64,000 bases of DNA. Source: Aphrophora alni. Lineage: Eukaryota; Arthropoda; Insecta; Hemiptera; Aphrophoridae. Shown piece by piece: positions 10,882-21,073 of this stretch. The stretch's first letter is position 1; each line of letters opens with the position of its first letter. The stretch is taken from contig OY740773.1 in assembly GCA_963513935.1 (NCBI GenBank), forward strand, positions 99,433,291 to 99,497,290, given 5' to 3'. The notes under the pieces are model-generated. The model searched no databases. It was not told where the DNA came from and worked only from the letters and a program-made list of their open reading frames with translations. Made by a program: the position numbers and the translations under genes.

Positions 10882-12961
10882 TGTGTAGTCTACAGTCGAA
10901 ACGCTTGGGTCGTATGTGTAGGCTACAGTTCAAACGCGTAGATCCCATGTGTAGTCTACAGTCGAAACGCTTGGGTCGTATGTGTAGGCTACAGTTCAAA
11001 CGCGTAGATAGCATGTGTAGTCTACAGTCGAAACGCTTGGGTCGTATGTGTAGGCTACAGTTCAAACGCGTAGATAGCATGTGTAGTCTACAGTCGAAAC
11101 GCTTGGGTCGTATGTGTAGGCTACAGTTCAAACGCGTAGATAGCATGTGTAGTCTACAGTCGAAACGCTTGGGTCGTATGTGTAGGCTACAGTTCAAACG
11201 CGTAGATAGCATGTGTAGTCTACAGTCGAAACGCTTGGGTCGTATGTGTAGGGAACAGTTCAAACGCGTAGATCGCATGTGTAGTCAACAGTCGAAACGC
11301 TTGGGTCGTATGTGTAGGCAACAGTTCAAACGTGTAGATCACATGTGTAGTCTACAGTCGAACGCTTGGGTCGTATGTGTAGGCAACAGTTCAAACGTGT
11401 AGATCACATGTGTAGTCTACAGTCGAACGCTTGGGTCGTATGTGTAGGCTACAGTTCAAACGCGTAGATCGCATGTGTAGTCTACAGTCGAAACGCTTGG
11501 GTCGTATGTGTAGGCAACAGTTCAAACGCGTAGATCACATGTGTAGTCTACAGTCGAAACGCTTGGGTCGTATGTGTAGGCAACAGTTCAAACGCGTAGA
11601 TCACATGTGTAGTCTACAGTCGAACGCTTGGGTCGTATGTGTAGGCTACAGTTCAAACGCGTAGATCGCATGTGTAGTCTACAGTCGAAACGCTTGGGTC
11701 GTATGTGTAGGGAACAGTTCAAACGCGTAGATCACATGTGTAGTCTACAGTCGAAACGCTTGGGTCGTATGTGTAGGCTACAGTTCAAACGCGTAGATAG
11801 CATGTGTAGTTTACAGTCGAAACGCTTGAGTCGTATGTGTAGGCTACAGTTCAAACGCGTAGATCGCATGTGTAGTCTACAGTCGAAACGCTTGGGTCGT
11901 ATGTGTAGGCTACAGTTCAAACGCGTAGATAGCATGTGTAGTCTACAGTCGAAACGCTTGGGTCGTATGTGTAGGCTACAGTTCAAACGCGTAGATAGGA
12001 TGTGTAGGCAACAGTTCAAACGCGTAGATCGCATGTGTAGTCTACAGTCGAAACGCTTGGGTCGTATGTGTAGGCTACAGTTCAAACGCGTAGATAGCAT
12101 GTGTAGTCTACAGTCGAAACGCTTGGGTCGTATGTGTAGGCTACAGTTCAAACGCGTAGATAGGATGTGTAGGCAACAGTTCAAACGCGTAGATCGCATG
12201 TGTAGTCTACAGTCGAAACGCTTGGGTCGTATGTGTAGGCTACAGTTCAAACGCGTAGATAGCATGTGTAGTCTACAGTCGAAACGCTTGGGTCGTATGT
12301 GTAGGCTACAGTTCAAACGCGTAGATAGGATGTGTAGGCAACAGTTCAAACGCGTAGATCGCATGTGTAGTCTACAGTCGAAACGCTTGGGTCGTATGTG
12401 TAGGGAACAGTTCAAACGCGTAGATCGCATGTGTAGTCTACAGTCGAAACGCTTGGCTCGTATGTGTAGGCTACAGTTCAAACGCGTAGATAGCATGTGT
12501 AGTCTACAGTCGAAACGCTTGGGTCGTATGTGTAGGCTACAGTTCAAACGCGTAGATAGGATGTGTAGGCAACAGTTCAAACGCGTAGATCGCATGTGTA
12601 GTCTACAGTCGAACGCTTGGGTCGTATGTGTAGGCTACAGTTCAAACGCGTAGATCGCATGTGTAGTCTACAGTCGAAACGCTTGGGTCGTATGTGTAGG
12701 GAACAGTTCAAACGCGTAGATCACATGTGTAGTCTACAGTCGAAACGCTTGGGTCGTATGTGTAGGCTACAGTTCAAACGCGTAGATAGCATGTGTAGTT
12801 TACAGTCGAAACGCTTGAGTCGTATGTGTAGGCTACAGTTCAAACGCGTAGATAGCATGTGTAGTCTACAGTCGAAACGCTTGGGTCGTATGTGTAGGGA
12901 ACAGTTCAAACGCGTAGATAGCATGTGTAGTCTACAGTCGAAACGCTTGGGTCGTATGTGT
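10882..12961. repeat. 33-bp satellite array, left part
   Basis: Uninterrupted tandem 33-bp monomers of two main kinds. Type A contains TGTGTAGTCTACAGTCGAAA and ends TTGGGTCGTA. Type B contains TGTGTAGGCTACAGTTCAAA and ends CGCGTAGATAGCA (or TCGCA, TCACA). They mostly alternate, giving a 66-bp dimer; variants with GGCAAC or GGGAAC replace GGCTAC. Near 11998, 12163 and 12328 a five-monomer block (165 bp) repeats. The period is a multiple of three and the consensus has no stop in at least one frame of each strand, which explains long Cys/Arg-rich ORFs here; I do not treat them as genes. GC is about 45-48 percent by monomer, above the flanks. Continues at 23161 after the retrotransposon. Confidence 0.97.
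12958..12961. other. Target site duplication, left copy (GTGT)
   Basis: GTGT immediately precedes the LTR start (TGTTACC) and is repeated at 23161-23164 right after the other LTR. The satellite monomer resumes in register if one copy is removed. A 4-bp duplication is common for insect Ty3/gypsy elements. Confidence 0.93.
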
Positions 12962-15048
12962 TGTTACCAGGGGACTTAAATTTAATAAAGGCGGAACTAA
13001 AATGGTAACGATGTTTGAAAAGAAAAATAAAAAAAAAGACAAAGACAAGTTTAATAATTAACAAGGCTCAAGTTTATTGAAAACAGAAAGAAATTTCGAC
13101 GGTTCAGACTTTGTCATTTACAACAAAAGACATCCTGACACAAATCATCAGTAAAAAAAAAAAACTTATGATTAACAAGATCATAAATTGTAAAAGTTAT
13201 AAGCCCTTAATTGTAACATATAATAATTTAGATAAAAAAAAATTAATCAACAGATTCTAAACATTTATCCCCCCCTTTTAGTATATATATATATGTTTAT
13301 AGTTACAAAAATTTAACAATAAAAAAGACAATGAGCACAGCTTAATAATTCACAGAATTATAATTAATCAAAAAAAAAGATTATACGCCCTTAAAGTAAA
13401 AGTATAATAATTTAAAAAAAAAAAAAAATTAATCAAGATTTTCAAAAAAAAAACTTATCCCCCCCCTTTTTAGTTTAGTTTATAAGATGATAGTTTCCTT
13501 TTAAACAGTAACAGAAATTAACAAAATATAAAAGAGCTTGATATTTTAAGTTCAAGAAAGATCATATCTATAGTTAACATGTTTATCACTAAACTAAAGT
13601 AACATAATATAATTGGTTTGAAAATTTCTTAAAAAAAAAAAAAAAAAAAGAAACTGTATTGGCCAATAAATTTATATTTAAATAAAAAAAAAAAAGGAAA
13701 AATAATTTAGAATTTTGAAATTTTGTTAATTGACGTCAATTATTTTAATTTAGAAACTAACCTCTTGGAGGTTGTTAGGACCGAAAATTGCATGCAGGCT
13801 CCACCCAATAAATTGTTATATAATTTATAAATAATTACAAAAGTCTACATCTAGAAAATAGTTTGAAGGAACACATATTTGCGGAAGTAAATTTAGGCAC
13901 ATAAATCATATGAGTTAGTTAAAGTTCAGTAAAGTCAGCTGTAAAAAAAAAGGACATCACTTTTATGCACTTGAAAATCTGAAGTTATGTGATGCAAAAA
14001 CGTGTTTTGCCAACAGGACGAAACTTGCTAGAATGATTCGCTGGTTTGCGCAATATGAGACAAGAATTTCTCTATTTCTCCTACCAGCATATTGGCTGTG
14101 GCAAACAAAAAACACGTTTCTTTTAGCGTCTGTGCAAGATCAGACATGTTGTAGCATTAATGTTCTTTATGGAAGAAAATATCTGGTTATTTGTCAAAAT
14201 TAAAGTAAATTAATTGCATCACAGAAATTCGTTAAGATAGTAATTAAAAGCTTCTTAGATGATTATAAATTTATTTATATATATAGTTTTGTTTTAAAAG
14301 AAAGCTTGTATAAGACTTGTAAGATTCTTCAAAAGTCTATAAAACGAAATTTTCTGATTTAGAAGAAATTTCTCTAATTGTTTTATATTTGACATGTTCA
14401 ATAGGATATTCTGATCATTTAATGTTCAACATTAGTCTGCACTTATTTCACAAAATTGTTCAAAACTTAAAATGTGCCTTTACAAGGTTTTGTAAATGAT
14501 GTTTTAAGAAAAGAAAATTTTTATAATCATTTAGTTTCAAAAGAAAATAGAATATTAAATAAAACATGAAATACATATTTTAAAGAATACATGATAATTA
14601 ACAAATTATTTTAAAAATTAACAAAATATATAATATGACAAAATCTGTAAGGTTGAAGTACCTGGTTAATCCTGTCGCAGTTCACGTGAGCATGTACCGA
14701 GAAAAATGATGGTTATTTTAACATTTTGAACTAGGTTATTTAAACTAAAACGCACGAACTGTAAATTAACATGATGTTGTATGAGACTTGTAAGGTTAGA
14801 GAGAAAAAAAACTTTTGTTAGATGAGTGATGCAGAATGTAGACCATGTTGTTATCACATCTAGACTGTGGACCGGGTATTAGAGAAGCTAGCTTGACCGG
14901 CGAATGGACTTTGTGTTCGGTATCAGGCGATGCTTGGTTTTGGAGCGGGCCGCCAGGTGCCAGCATCTGTCAAGGGACGGAAATTGGACGTGGAAGAGTG
15001 TTAATGAAGTTATATTGCGGATGTGCTTTTTTGAATTTAAATGCTACA
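12962..15048 (-). repeat. 3' LTR (downstream in element sense)
   Basis: 2,087 bp, bounded by TG and CA (TGTTACC at the left, GCTACA at the right of the plus strand). Same length as the LTR at 21074-23160. In my reading I found a single substitution, G at 14699 against A at 22811. It holds many A-runs, two short C-runs (near 13269 and 13461) and no long ORF. Promoter and polyadenylation signals would lie here, but I cannot place them with confidence. Confidence 0.96.
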
Positions 15049-15061
15049 GCTCTCCCCCCCC
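15049..15061 (-). promoter_or_regulatory. Polypurine tract
   Basis: On the minus strand the sequence just before the 3' LTR is CGGGGGGGGAGAGC, ending directly at the LTR's TG. This is the expected site for plus-strand DNA priming. Confidence 0.85.
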
Positions 15062-15830
15062 GAAAGACGGAGTTAGTGTAGAAAAGAAAGGGGGCCAGAA
15101 GGGCCTCCCACAAAATTTAGAAAAGGAGAGAGAGAGTGTGCTTGAAGGGGTAAAAAAAAATTTCCTCTCAGACAGGTGTTTTAGACCTCGAGATAAACAA
15201 AAGACAAACTAAGACTAACATGCATAGCGAGTGCCACATTAACTATATGTAGTTCGACAGAACCGGTCAGTATACCTTCACCAAGATAAACAACAAAGAA
15301 CAAATGCACCAAACTTAACTATTAAGAAGATGGACTCACTATGTCCTCGTCCGAAGACGTTATGGTGACGAAGAAATAGAAGAGTTCATGACGCTCTCTA
15401 TATTCTCGTCGCATCGATTACACCCGCGAAGTGCTCGATGTTAAGATATGTCTAGATAGGGTAACATGTCAGGTACATGTAGCGGCCATTGCCGTAAAGT
15501 GGAACCTCATAGTTGATCAGACTATGGGTTGAAAAGCGTCAAGTCCGGGAAACAGTGAGATATATCACTGGACAAGGAAAAATCAATATCTCTTCGCCTG
15601 CAACCATCTATACTGATTACGGCACGGAGGGGCTCTAGGAGAGCTCAGCCCACCGATGCCCAAACATACAGATGTGCATTTGGCTTAGAGGAAATACGGC
15701 TTGGTTCCGTATTTTATTATGTTCTGCAGTGCACAGAAAGAAGACTACCAGATGACAATTTGTGCGGGCCAAGAAAGATCAGATAGAAAATTAAATCGTA
15801 AAGGAGAAGGTTCTAGGAATTTGTTAATAT
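15062..15830 (-). other. Untranslated region between gag-pol and 3' LTR
   Basis: About 770 bases after the gag-pol stop, with no minus-strand ORF of useful size. An envelope gene would sit here in errantivirus-like elements; none is present. The short plus-strand ORFs that cross the LTR border look like chance. Confidence 0.75.
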
Positions 15831-18800
15831 TTAATTTATATGATGAGGTTTGAGTTGCTCGACGTGTGCTTTTTTAATAAAACGAGGTGAATTGGCGAAA
15901 GAAAGCGCAACGGTAACTGGAGTAAGAAAATCGATGATCCGGAAGGGACCTGACCATCGAGGCATCAATTTAGCAGCTCGCTTGTCTATGGCAGAGCTAA
16001 GAGGGTGTGTTTTACACCAGACAAGATCGTTGATTTTATACAGATGAGGCTTCCTGAATTTGTTATAGGTCTTTTCGGCCTTTTGGTGCGCTTTCATTAT
16101 ATTGTCTTTGGCCTGGCGCCAAACTTGTGATGGATTAGTATTAGGTTTTGGAAGGAGATCGTGTATGTTCCAGCTGAGACTCAGTGGTGTATTGGGGAGA
16201 AAATTAAAAAGAATGCTAAAAGGTGTTGCTTTAAGAGTCTCATGATGTGCGAAATTGAAAGCCAGCTGAAGCCAGCAAAGGGAGTCGTCCCAAGAGGATT
16301 GATTTTTGGAGTGATAGGCGATAAGGGCTGCCTTAAGGTTTCGGTTAAGTCTTTCCGCATTATTAGGTTGGGGGTGATAAGGAGATAAAGTTGCATGCTT
16401 AATACCGCGAGAAAAACAAAAGTTGCGGAAGACATGTGATACAAAACATTGTGCATTGTCAGAGATTATTATCTTTGGAAAACCGAAATTTTGAAAAATG
16501 TTTTGGCTTAAGGCCTTAATTGTACTGTGGGAAGTTGCATCTCTGACAGGCATGAGCCAGGTGAATTTTGAGAACTGGTCAACTGCGACCAGTATCATGT
16601 TGTAGCCCTGTTTTGTCCTAGGAAGCTGTCCGACGTAGTCGATATGTAATTTTTCCATGGGACGATTGGGAACCGTTGAGGCAAGGTATCCTAATTTGGA
16701 GTTGTGAGCGGGTTTGCTTACAGCGCACACCGAACAAGCTCGCACTTTAGACGTGACATCCTGTTTTAAAGTTGGCCAATAAAAATTCTCCTTTACCTTA
16801 AACAAAGTTTTAAGTACTCCAAGATGACCACCCACAACGGAGTCGTGATGATAATTAATCACCAGGTCGACTAAGGACTGAGGTAAATAAATTCTGGTGG
16901 GCTTTTCCAGATGATTTTTCAGGCAAAGTACACCTTTACTTAAACAGTACTTCTCCGAAGAGATGTTCTGTTCGAGGTCGGCAATGATATTTTTCAAAAT
17001 AGGATCGGCCTTTTGATGAGTCTGGATGTCATGAAAAGCTAGAGGAAAATTTGTGAGGAGACTGGTACACGAAAAGGTGACATTTTCTTCGTTGAAATTT
17101 TCCGGTTCAAACATGCGCGAGAGGGAGTCTGCTATGATGTTCTGAGTTCCTCTTATGTGCGCTACCTTAAATTTCAATGAAGTCAACTTGGCAATCCACC
17201 GGCCTAATTTACCAAGTTGACGAGGACGTGCTAAAAGCCAAGAAAGGGCTTGGTTGTCGGTTTCTAATAGGAATTCCCGATGTTCTAGATATTGCCTAAA
17301 TTTCTCCACTCCAAAAACTACTGCTAGGCATTCGGCTTCATATGCAGATGAGGCTTTTCTTTCTGCAGGTGTTAAAGTACGTGAAGCGTACGCTATGGGC
17401 TGTCGTGAGCCGTCAATTTCTTGGAGTAGAACTGCTCCAAGGGCCACTGAGCTCGCATCCGTTTGCAGGATGAATGGTTTGGCGAAATCGGCCATCCGGA
17501 GAACCGGAGGCTGTGTTATTGCCTCTCGAAGATGTTTGAAAGCTTTCTCTTGTTCAGCTTGCCAAGAGAATTTTTGGCCCTTCCTCCGAAGCAGATTTAG
17601 AGGCGCAGCGTGCTCCGCGAAATTTGGAATGAATTTAGCAAAGAAATTGACCATTCCAATGAATCTGGAAACGGCCTTAGGGTTCTTGGGTTGCGGAAAA
17701 TTTCTAATTGCCTTTGTTCTAGATGGGTCAATTTGCACGCCACGAGAAGAAACTAGGTGTCCTAAAAAGCTTATCTCATTCACAGCGAAACGGACCTTAT
17801 CTGGGTTAACAGTCAAGCCAGCCCGCCGCAAACGAGTAAGGACTTCGCGAAGATGTTTTTGATGCTCTTCCCAAGTTTTGGAGTAGATGACTAGGTCATC
17901 CAGATAATTAAAAATGAATTTAAATTTGATGTCATGGAAAACCTGATCCAAGAGTCTGGTAAGCACTTGGGCACCAGTACAGAGTCCAAAAGGGACTCGA
18001 GTAAACTGATAAAGCATCCAAGGAGTACAAAAGCTGGTAATTTGTTTGGACTTTTGAGACAAAGGGATTTGATGATAAGCTGAATTTAGATCGAATACTG
18101 TGAAATATTTGGCACCGACAAACCAGTTAAAACTTTGATGTAAGTTAGGTAGCGGCACCGCTTCGACGACGATGTTTTGATTGAGCCTCCGATAATCAAT
18201 CACCATCCTTGTTTTCTTTTCGGGATGTTGAACCAGAAAAACAGGGGATGCATATGCCGACCGGCTGGGTTCTACTACTCCTGAATCTAACAATTCGTTG
18301 ATGTGTTCGCGGAGGTATTCCATTTTGGGAGGTGCCAATTGGTATGGAGAACACTTGACCGGAGTGTTGTCCTTCAGTTGAATATCGTATTCAACTAGAT
18401 GTGTTAGACCTAACCTTTTTGTGAGTACCTGAGGAAAATCATTAATTATTTTTTGAATGGTGTTTTTATCGTTCTTTTGAAGATGACCTAAAGGATCAGG
18501 AGCAGTAGATTCAGATGTTGTGGACACTATAGGTTTATACGCAGAATTACTAAAATTACATAGAGGAAAAACAATAGACCTTGAAAATTTGAAATAGAAG
18601 TTTTTTGCTGAAAGATCAAGTACCAGTCCCGTTTTAGATATGAAATCTGATCCGAGGATCAGAGGACACGACAACTTATGCGCCACCAGAAAATCCACAT
18701 TCCAACTACAATGTTCCATTTTAAGATGAAGACGACAAGAGTAGGAAATGGGCAACCTTTTTCCAGAAGCCGTGACACAATCAGCCTTCACCCTGGTTAT

Positions 18801-20420
18801 GGATTTAAAAGCCTTGGTGTTCTTTAATTTTTTAAAAAGGGCTTTAGAAATGACGCATCTTACTGAACCGGAGTCCAGCAGAGCCTTAACTTTAATTTGC
18901 CCAAAAGCTACTTCCACCAAAGGCAAAAACTGATCGTTCAGACCCCTAGATTTAAGAGAAATGTTATTTTTTTTTTGAAGTTTGTAGTTGGAAAGCTTAG
19001 AGCTGGAATAGGTTTGCCTGGACCTATTCCGTAGAGAGAAGAATTTACAACCCCAGATATAATGACCGGGTATGCCACAATGATAACAGATGGGAGTAAC
19101 GTAATTTTGAATTTTATTGCCGAAATTGTTTCTTCTTAGATAGGAAATTGAATTTAAATTTTGAAAAGATGGTTTATTAAAGAAATGTGGTTTCAGGTTA
19201 TGTTTAAATCCGATGTGGTTGGTTTTAAAATTGGAGGCTGGCCTGCGCCTGTTTTTGGGAGGGTATTGCCTTGTTGGAGGCCGGTTCCGACACTCTGGGC
19301 TTCTATGCCCCGGCTGACCGCAACTGTAACAGACCACTGGTCTTGTAGGTCTAAAATTAGTACTTCTAGCTTCGGGTCTCACTAATGGAGCCCTTTGCCT
19401 GTCAGTATACATGACGTTATTGACATGTGCGCAGAGCCGATCTAAGTCTGCAAAATTTTTAGGTTTGGCAACAAAAACTAAGCAGTTGCGGACTTCCGGA
19501 GACAGTCCCTCCAGAATGACGTCCGTGACCTCCAATTCGGACTTATCTAAATTTAAAGTTTCTGCAGCCTCTTTAATTTGATTAACAAAAATGTGCACCG
19601 CCTCGTTAGTCTTCTGGGGCCGATAAAATAACTCCTGCACTAGAGAAGCCAACCTTTTCGAAGGTATGAAGAGACTTAAGGCCTCTTTGTGAAAAGTCTT
19701 AAATGTCTGATGTCTAATCAGACATGAATTTAAAGGGCCCTGAGCATAGGGCATCAGAACATTATTAATGTTTAAAGCTACGTCCGGGTAAGTTTTGACT
19801 ATTTTTAAAGAAATTTTAAAAAAATTTAATAATTTGTCAAGGTCGAACCCATCTGTCTGAGGAATTGTCTTAATTATTTGTTCGGCAGGATGACTTAATT
19901 TTCCGTATAAGGAAATGTATGGACAGCCTTTCGAACTGCTAGGTGTGGTTTGCTGAGGATCGAAAGCTTTAAATTTTTCTTCGAGTGTTGCAAAATTGTT
20001 CTGTAGTTCGGCCAGATCCCGTGGCACGTTGTTATCTGCAACTTTTAGTTGCTCAGTTTGCACCCGAGTTAGGAAATCTAGTCGTCTTCCGAACGCATTC
20101 ATCCGCGCGCGAAAACGATGTATTCTGTAACCCTTTTCCGGATCTAAGTTCTCCAGGTCATCCTGTAAGATGAACAAGGAGTTTTGCGCTAGCGATATCT
20201 GCTGCAAAAGGATCTCTTCGGTGAAATTTCCGAATTCGGGCTCAACGCTATTCTGTAAAAGGGACCTAAGAGAGGTTCGCATTTCTGCTATTGTGTCTTG
20301 CTCACCACCTCTAGCCACGACTTCGAAGGTGAGTTCAGTTCTTTTTAGGTCATTTACCAAACCCAGCAAGTTTACTGCCATTTTAACTATTGCTGATAAA
20401 ATAAAAAAAAAATTTAACAA
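15831..20420 (-). CDS. gag-pol: Gag-Pol polyprotein, Ty3/gypsy type
   Basis: Encodes the structural and enzymatic proteins for replication through RNA, acting in cytoplasmic particles and then at the chromosome. 1,529 codons, no frameshift between gag and pol. Gag spans about residues 1-360, with a coiled-coil-like N-terminus and a capsid-like region (about 240-340). Two CCHC zinc knuckles follow: C364-C367-H372-C377 and C445-C448-H453-C458. Protease has LLDSG at 514-518. Reverse transcriptase has D777 (FDLNSAY) and YLDD at 839-842. RNase H has D988 (QTDAS), D1055 and D1098. Integrase has a zinc site H1191/1192, H1199, C1229, C1232, then D1261, D1321 and E1356 (35-residue D-E step), and a GPF motif at 1491-1493. 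Every catalytic residue I looked for is intact. The first ATG is at 20420, but ATG at 20381 (codon 14, MAVNLLG) may be the real start. Confidence 0.96.
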   Translation of the reverse strand: MLNFFFILSAIVKMAVNLLGLVNDLKRTELTFEVVARGGEQDTIAEMRTSLRSLLQNSVEPEFGNFTEEILLQQISLAQNSLFILQDDLENLDPEKGYRIHRFRARMNAFGRRLDFLTRVQTEQLKVADNNVPRDLAELQNNFATLEEKFKAFDPQQTTPSSSKGCPYISLYGKLSHPAEQIIKTIPQTDGFDLDKLLNFFKISLKIVKTYPDVALNINNVLMPYAQGPLNSCLIRHQTFKTFHKEALSLFIPSKRLASLVQELFYRPQKTNEAVHIFVNQIKEAAETLNLDKSELEVTDVILEGLSPEVRNCLVFVAKPKNFADLDRLCAHVNNVMYTDRQRAPLVRPEARSTNFRPTRPVVCYSCGQPGHRSPECRNRPPTRQYPPKNRRRPASNFKTNHIGFKHNLKPHFFNKPSFQNLNSISYLRRNNFGNKIQNYVTPICYHCGIPGHYIWGCKFFSLRNRSRQTYSSSKLSNYKLQKKNNISLKSRGLNDQFLPLVEVAFGQIKVKALLDSGSVRCVISKALFKKLKNTKAFKSITRVKADCVTASGKRLPISYSCRLHLKMEHCSWNVDFLVAHKLSCPLILGSDFISKTGLVLDLSAKNFYFKFSRSIVFPLCNFSNSAYKPIVSTTSESTAPDPLGHLQKNDKNTIQKIINDFPQVLTKRLGLTHLVEYDIQLKDNTPVKCSPYQLAPPKMEYLREHINELLDSGVVEPSRSAYASPVFLVQHPEKKTRMVIDYRRLNQNIVVEAVPLPNLHQSFNWFVGAKYFTVFDLNSAYHQIPLSQKSKQITSFCTPWMLYQFTRVPFGLCTGAQVLTRLLDQVFHDIKFKFIFNYLDDLVIYSKTWEEHQKHLREVLTRLRRAGLTVNPDKVRFAVNEISFLGHLVSSRGVQIDPSRTKAIRNFPQPKNPKAVSRFIGMVNFFAKFIPNFAEHAAPLNLLRRKGQKFSWQAEQEKAFKHLREAITQPPVLRMADFAKPFILQTDASSVALGAVLLQEIDGSRQPIAYASRTLTPAERKASSAYEAECLAVVFGVEKFRQYLEHREFLLETDNQALSWLLARPRQLGKLGRWIAKLTSLKFKVAHIRGTQNIIADSLSRMFEPENFNEENVTFSCTSLLTNFPLAFHDIQTHQKADPILKNIIADLEQNISSEKYCLSKGVLCLKNHLEKPTRIYLPQSLVDLVINYHHDSVVGGHLGVLKTLFKVKENFYWPTLKQDVTSKVRACSVCAVSKPAHNSKLGYLASTVPNRPMEKLHIDYVGQLPRTKQGYNMILVAVDQFSKFTWLMPVRDATSHSTIKALSQNIFQNFGFPKIIISDNAQCFVSHVFRNFCFSRGIKHATLSPYHPQPNNAERLNRNLKAALIAYHSKNQSSWDDSLCWLQLAFNFAHHETLKATPFSILFNFLPNTPLSLSWNIHDLLPKPNTNPSQVWRQAKDNIMKAHQKAEKTYNKFRKPHLYKINDLVWCKTHPLSSAIDKRAAKLMPRWSGPFRIIDFLTPVTVALSFANSPRFIKKAHVEQLKPHHIN

Positions 20421-21055
20421 AGCGATTTAAAAAAAAATTTCTTTTAAGATGATGCAAAAATATGAAAGAGCCAGAGAAAGACTCAAGAATTATATGTAGT
20501 GTAGTTGTTGTGTATATATGTGTGTGTGTAAGTATGAATTGATACAGACAAGCGAAAGAAAACTCGAGAAAATTTTGAAGGAAATTTTTGAATATTTTTT
20601 TTTTGTTTTTTTTTGTTTCTAACTATTTTTGGGTTTTATTATTTATTTAAATTTTTTTTTGGAATTCCCGAATGACCCCGCTGTCTGGATCAAATTCAGT
20701 GAATGACTAGAGTGAAGTGTATGTGAATATATATATATATATAAAAAAATATTTAAGCAGACAAAATAATAAAAAAAAAATTTTATCGAAATTGGTTTAG
20801 AAGTTTTTGTGTAAGTGTTTATAAAAATAAATAAATAATAAAAAAAAAGAGACTATAGATTTATAGAGATTTGAATATTTAAAATAAATAGAATAAAAAA
20901 AAAATTTCATCAGCAACAGTTGTGCAGTATTTGAAAAAGCTGCAAAACATAAAAATGAGCCTTGTTTAACAAAGAAAATTTTGAATTTAAATTTAGATAG
21001 TTCCAATGCAAAATTTTGAAAATTAACTAGGGTTCCAGAATTTAAAATTAACCAC
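20421..21055 (-). other. 5' leader of the retrotransposon
   Basis: About 635 bases between primer binding site and gag-pol, rich in A/T runs and with a TGTG/TATA repeat near 20508-20530. It is expected to hold packaging and translation signals, though none is recognisable. The 69-codon minus-strand ORF at 20797-21006 is low-complexity Phe/Lys-rich and probably not real. Confidence 0.6.
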
Positions 21056-21067
21056 GCTCTGCTACCA
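21056..21067 (-). promoter_or_regulatory. Primer binding site, initiator-Met tRNA type
   Basis: In element sense the sequence TGGTAGCAGAGC starts six bases inside the LTR end. It begins with TGG (complement of CCA) and matches the complement of the 3' acceptor end of animal initiator methionine tRNA (...CTCTGCTACCA). The match weakens after about 12 bases. Confidence 0.75.
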
Positions 21068-21073
21068 GAAACA

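Noticed and set aside
11628..12653. Long ORFs in the satellite (also 24797-27241, 27205-29781 and minus-strand partners) as repeat-protein genes
   Set aside because: They arise from a stop-free 33-bp period, exist on both strands at once, and restart after each one-base deletion. No promoter, unique N-terminus or domain is seen.
14845..15212. Short plus-strand ORFs at the LTR border, also at 22957-23166
   Set aside because: They are within or across LTRs, antisense to the element, and have no recognisable domain.
15062..15830. Envelope gene of an errantivirus-type element
   Set aside because: No minus-strand ORF of adequate length and no membrane-anchor pattern in this interval.
17254..17862. 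202-codon plus-strand ORF inside gag-pol, and other plus-strand frames in 15850-20430
   Set aside because: Antisense shadows of the RT/RNase H coding region, which has clear catalytic motifs on the other strand.
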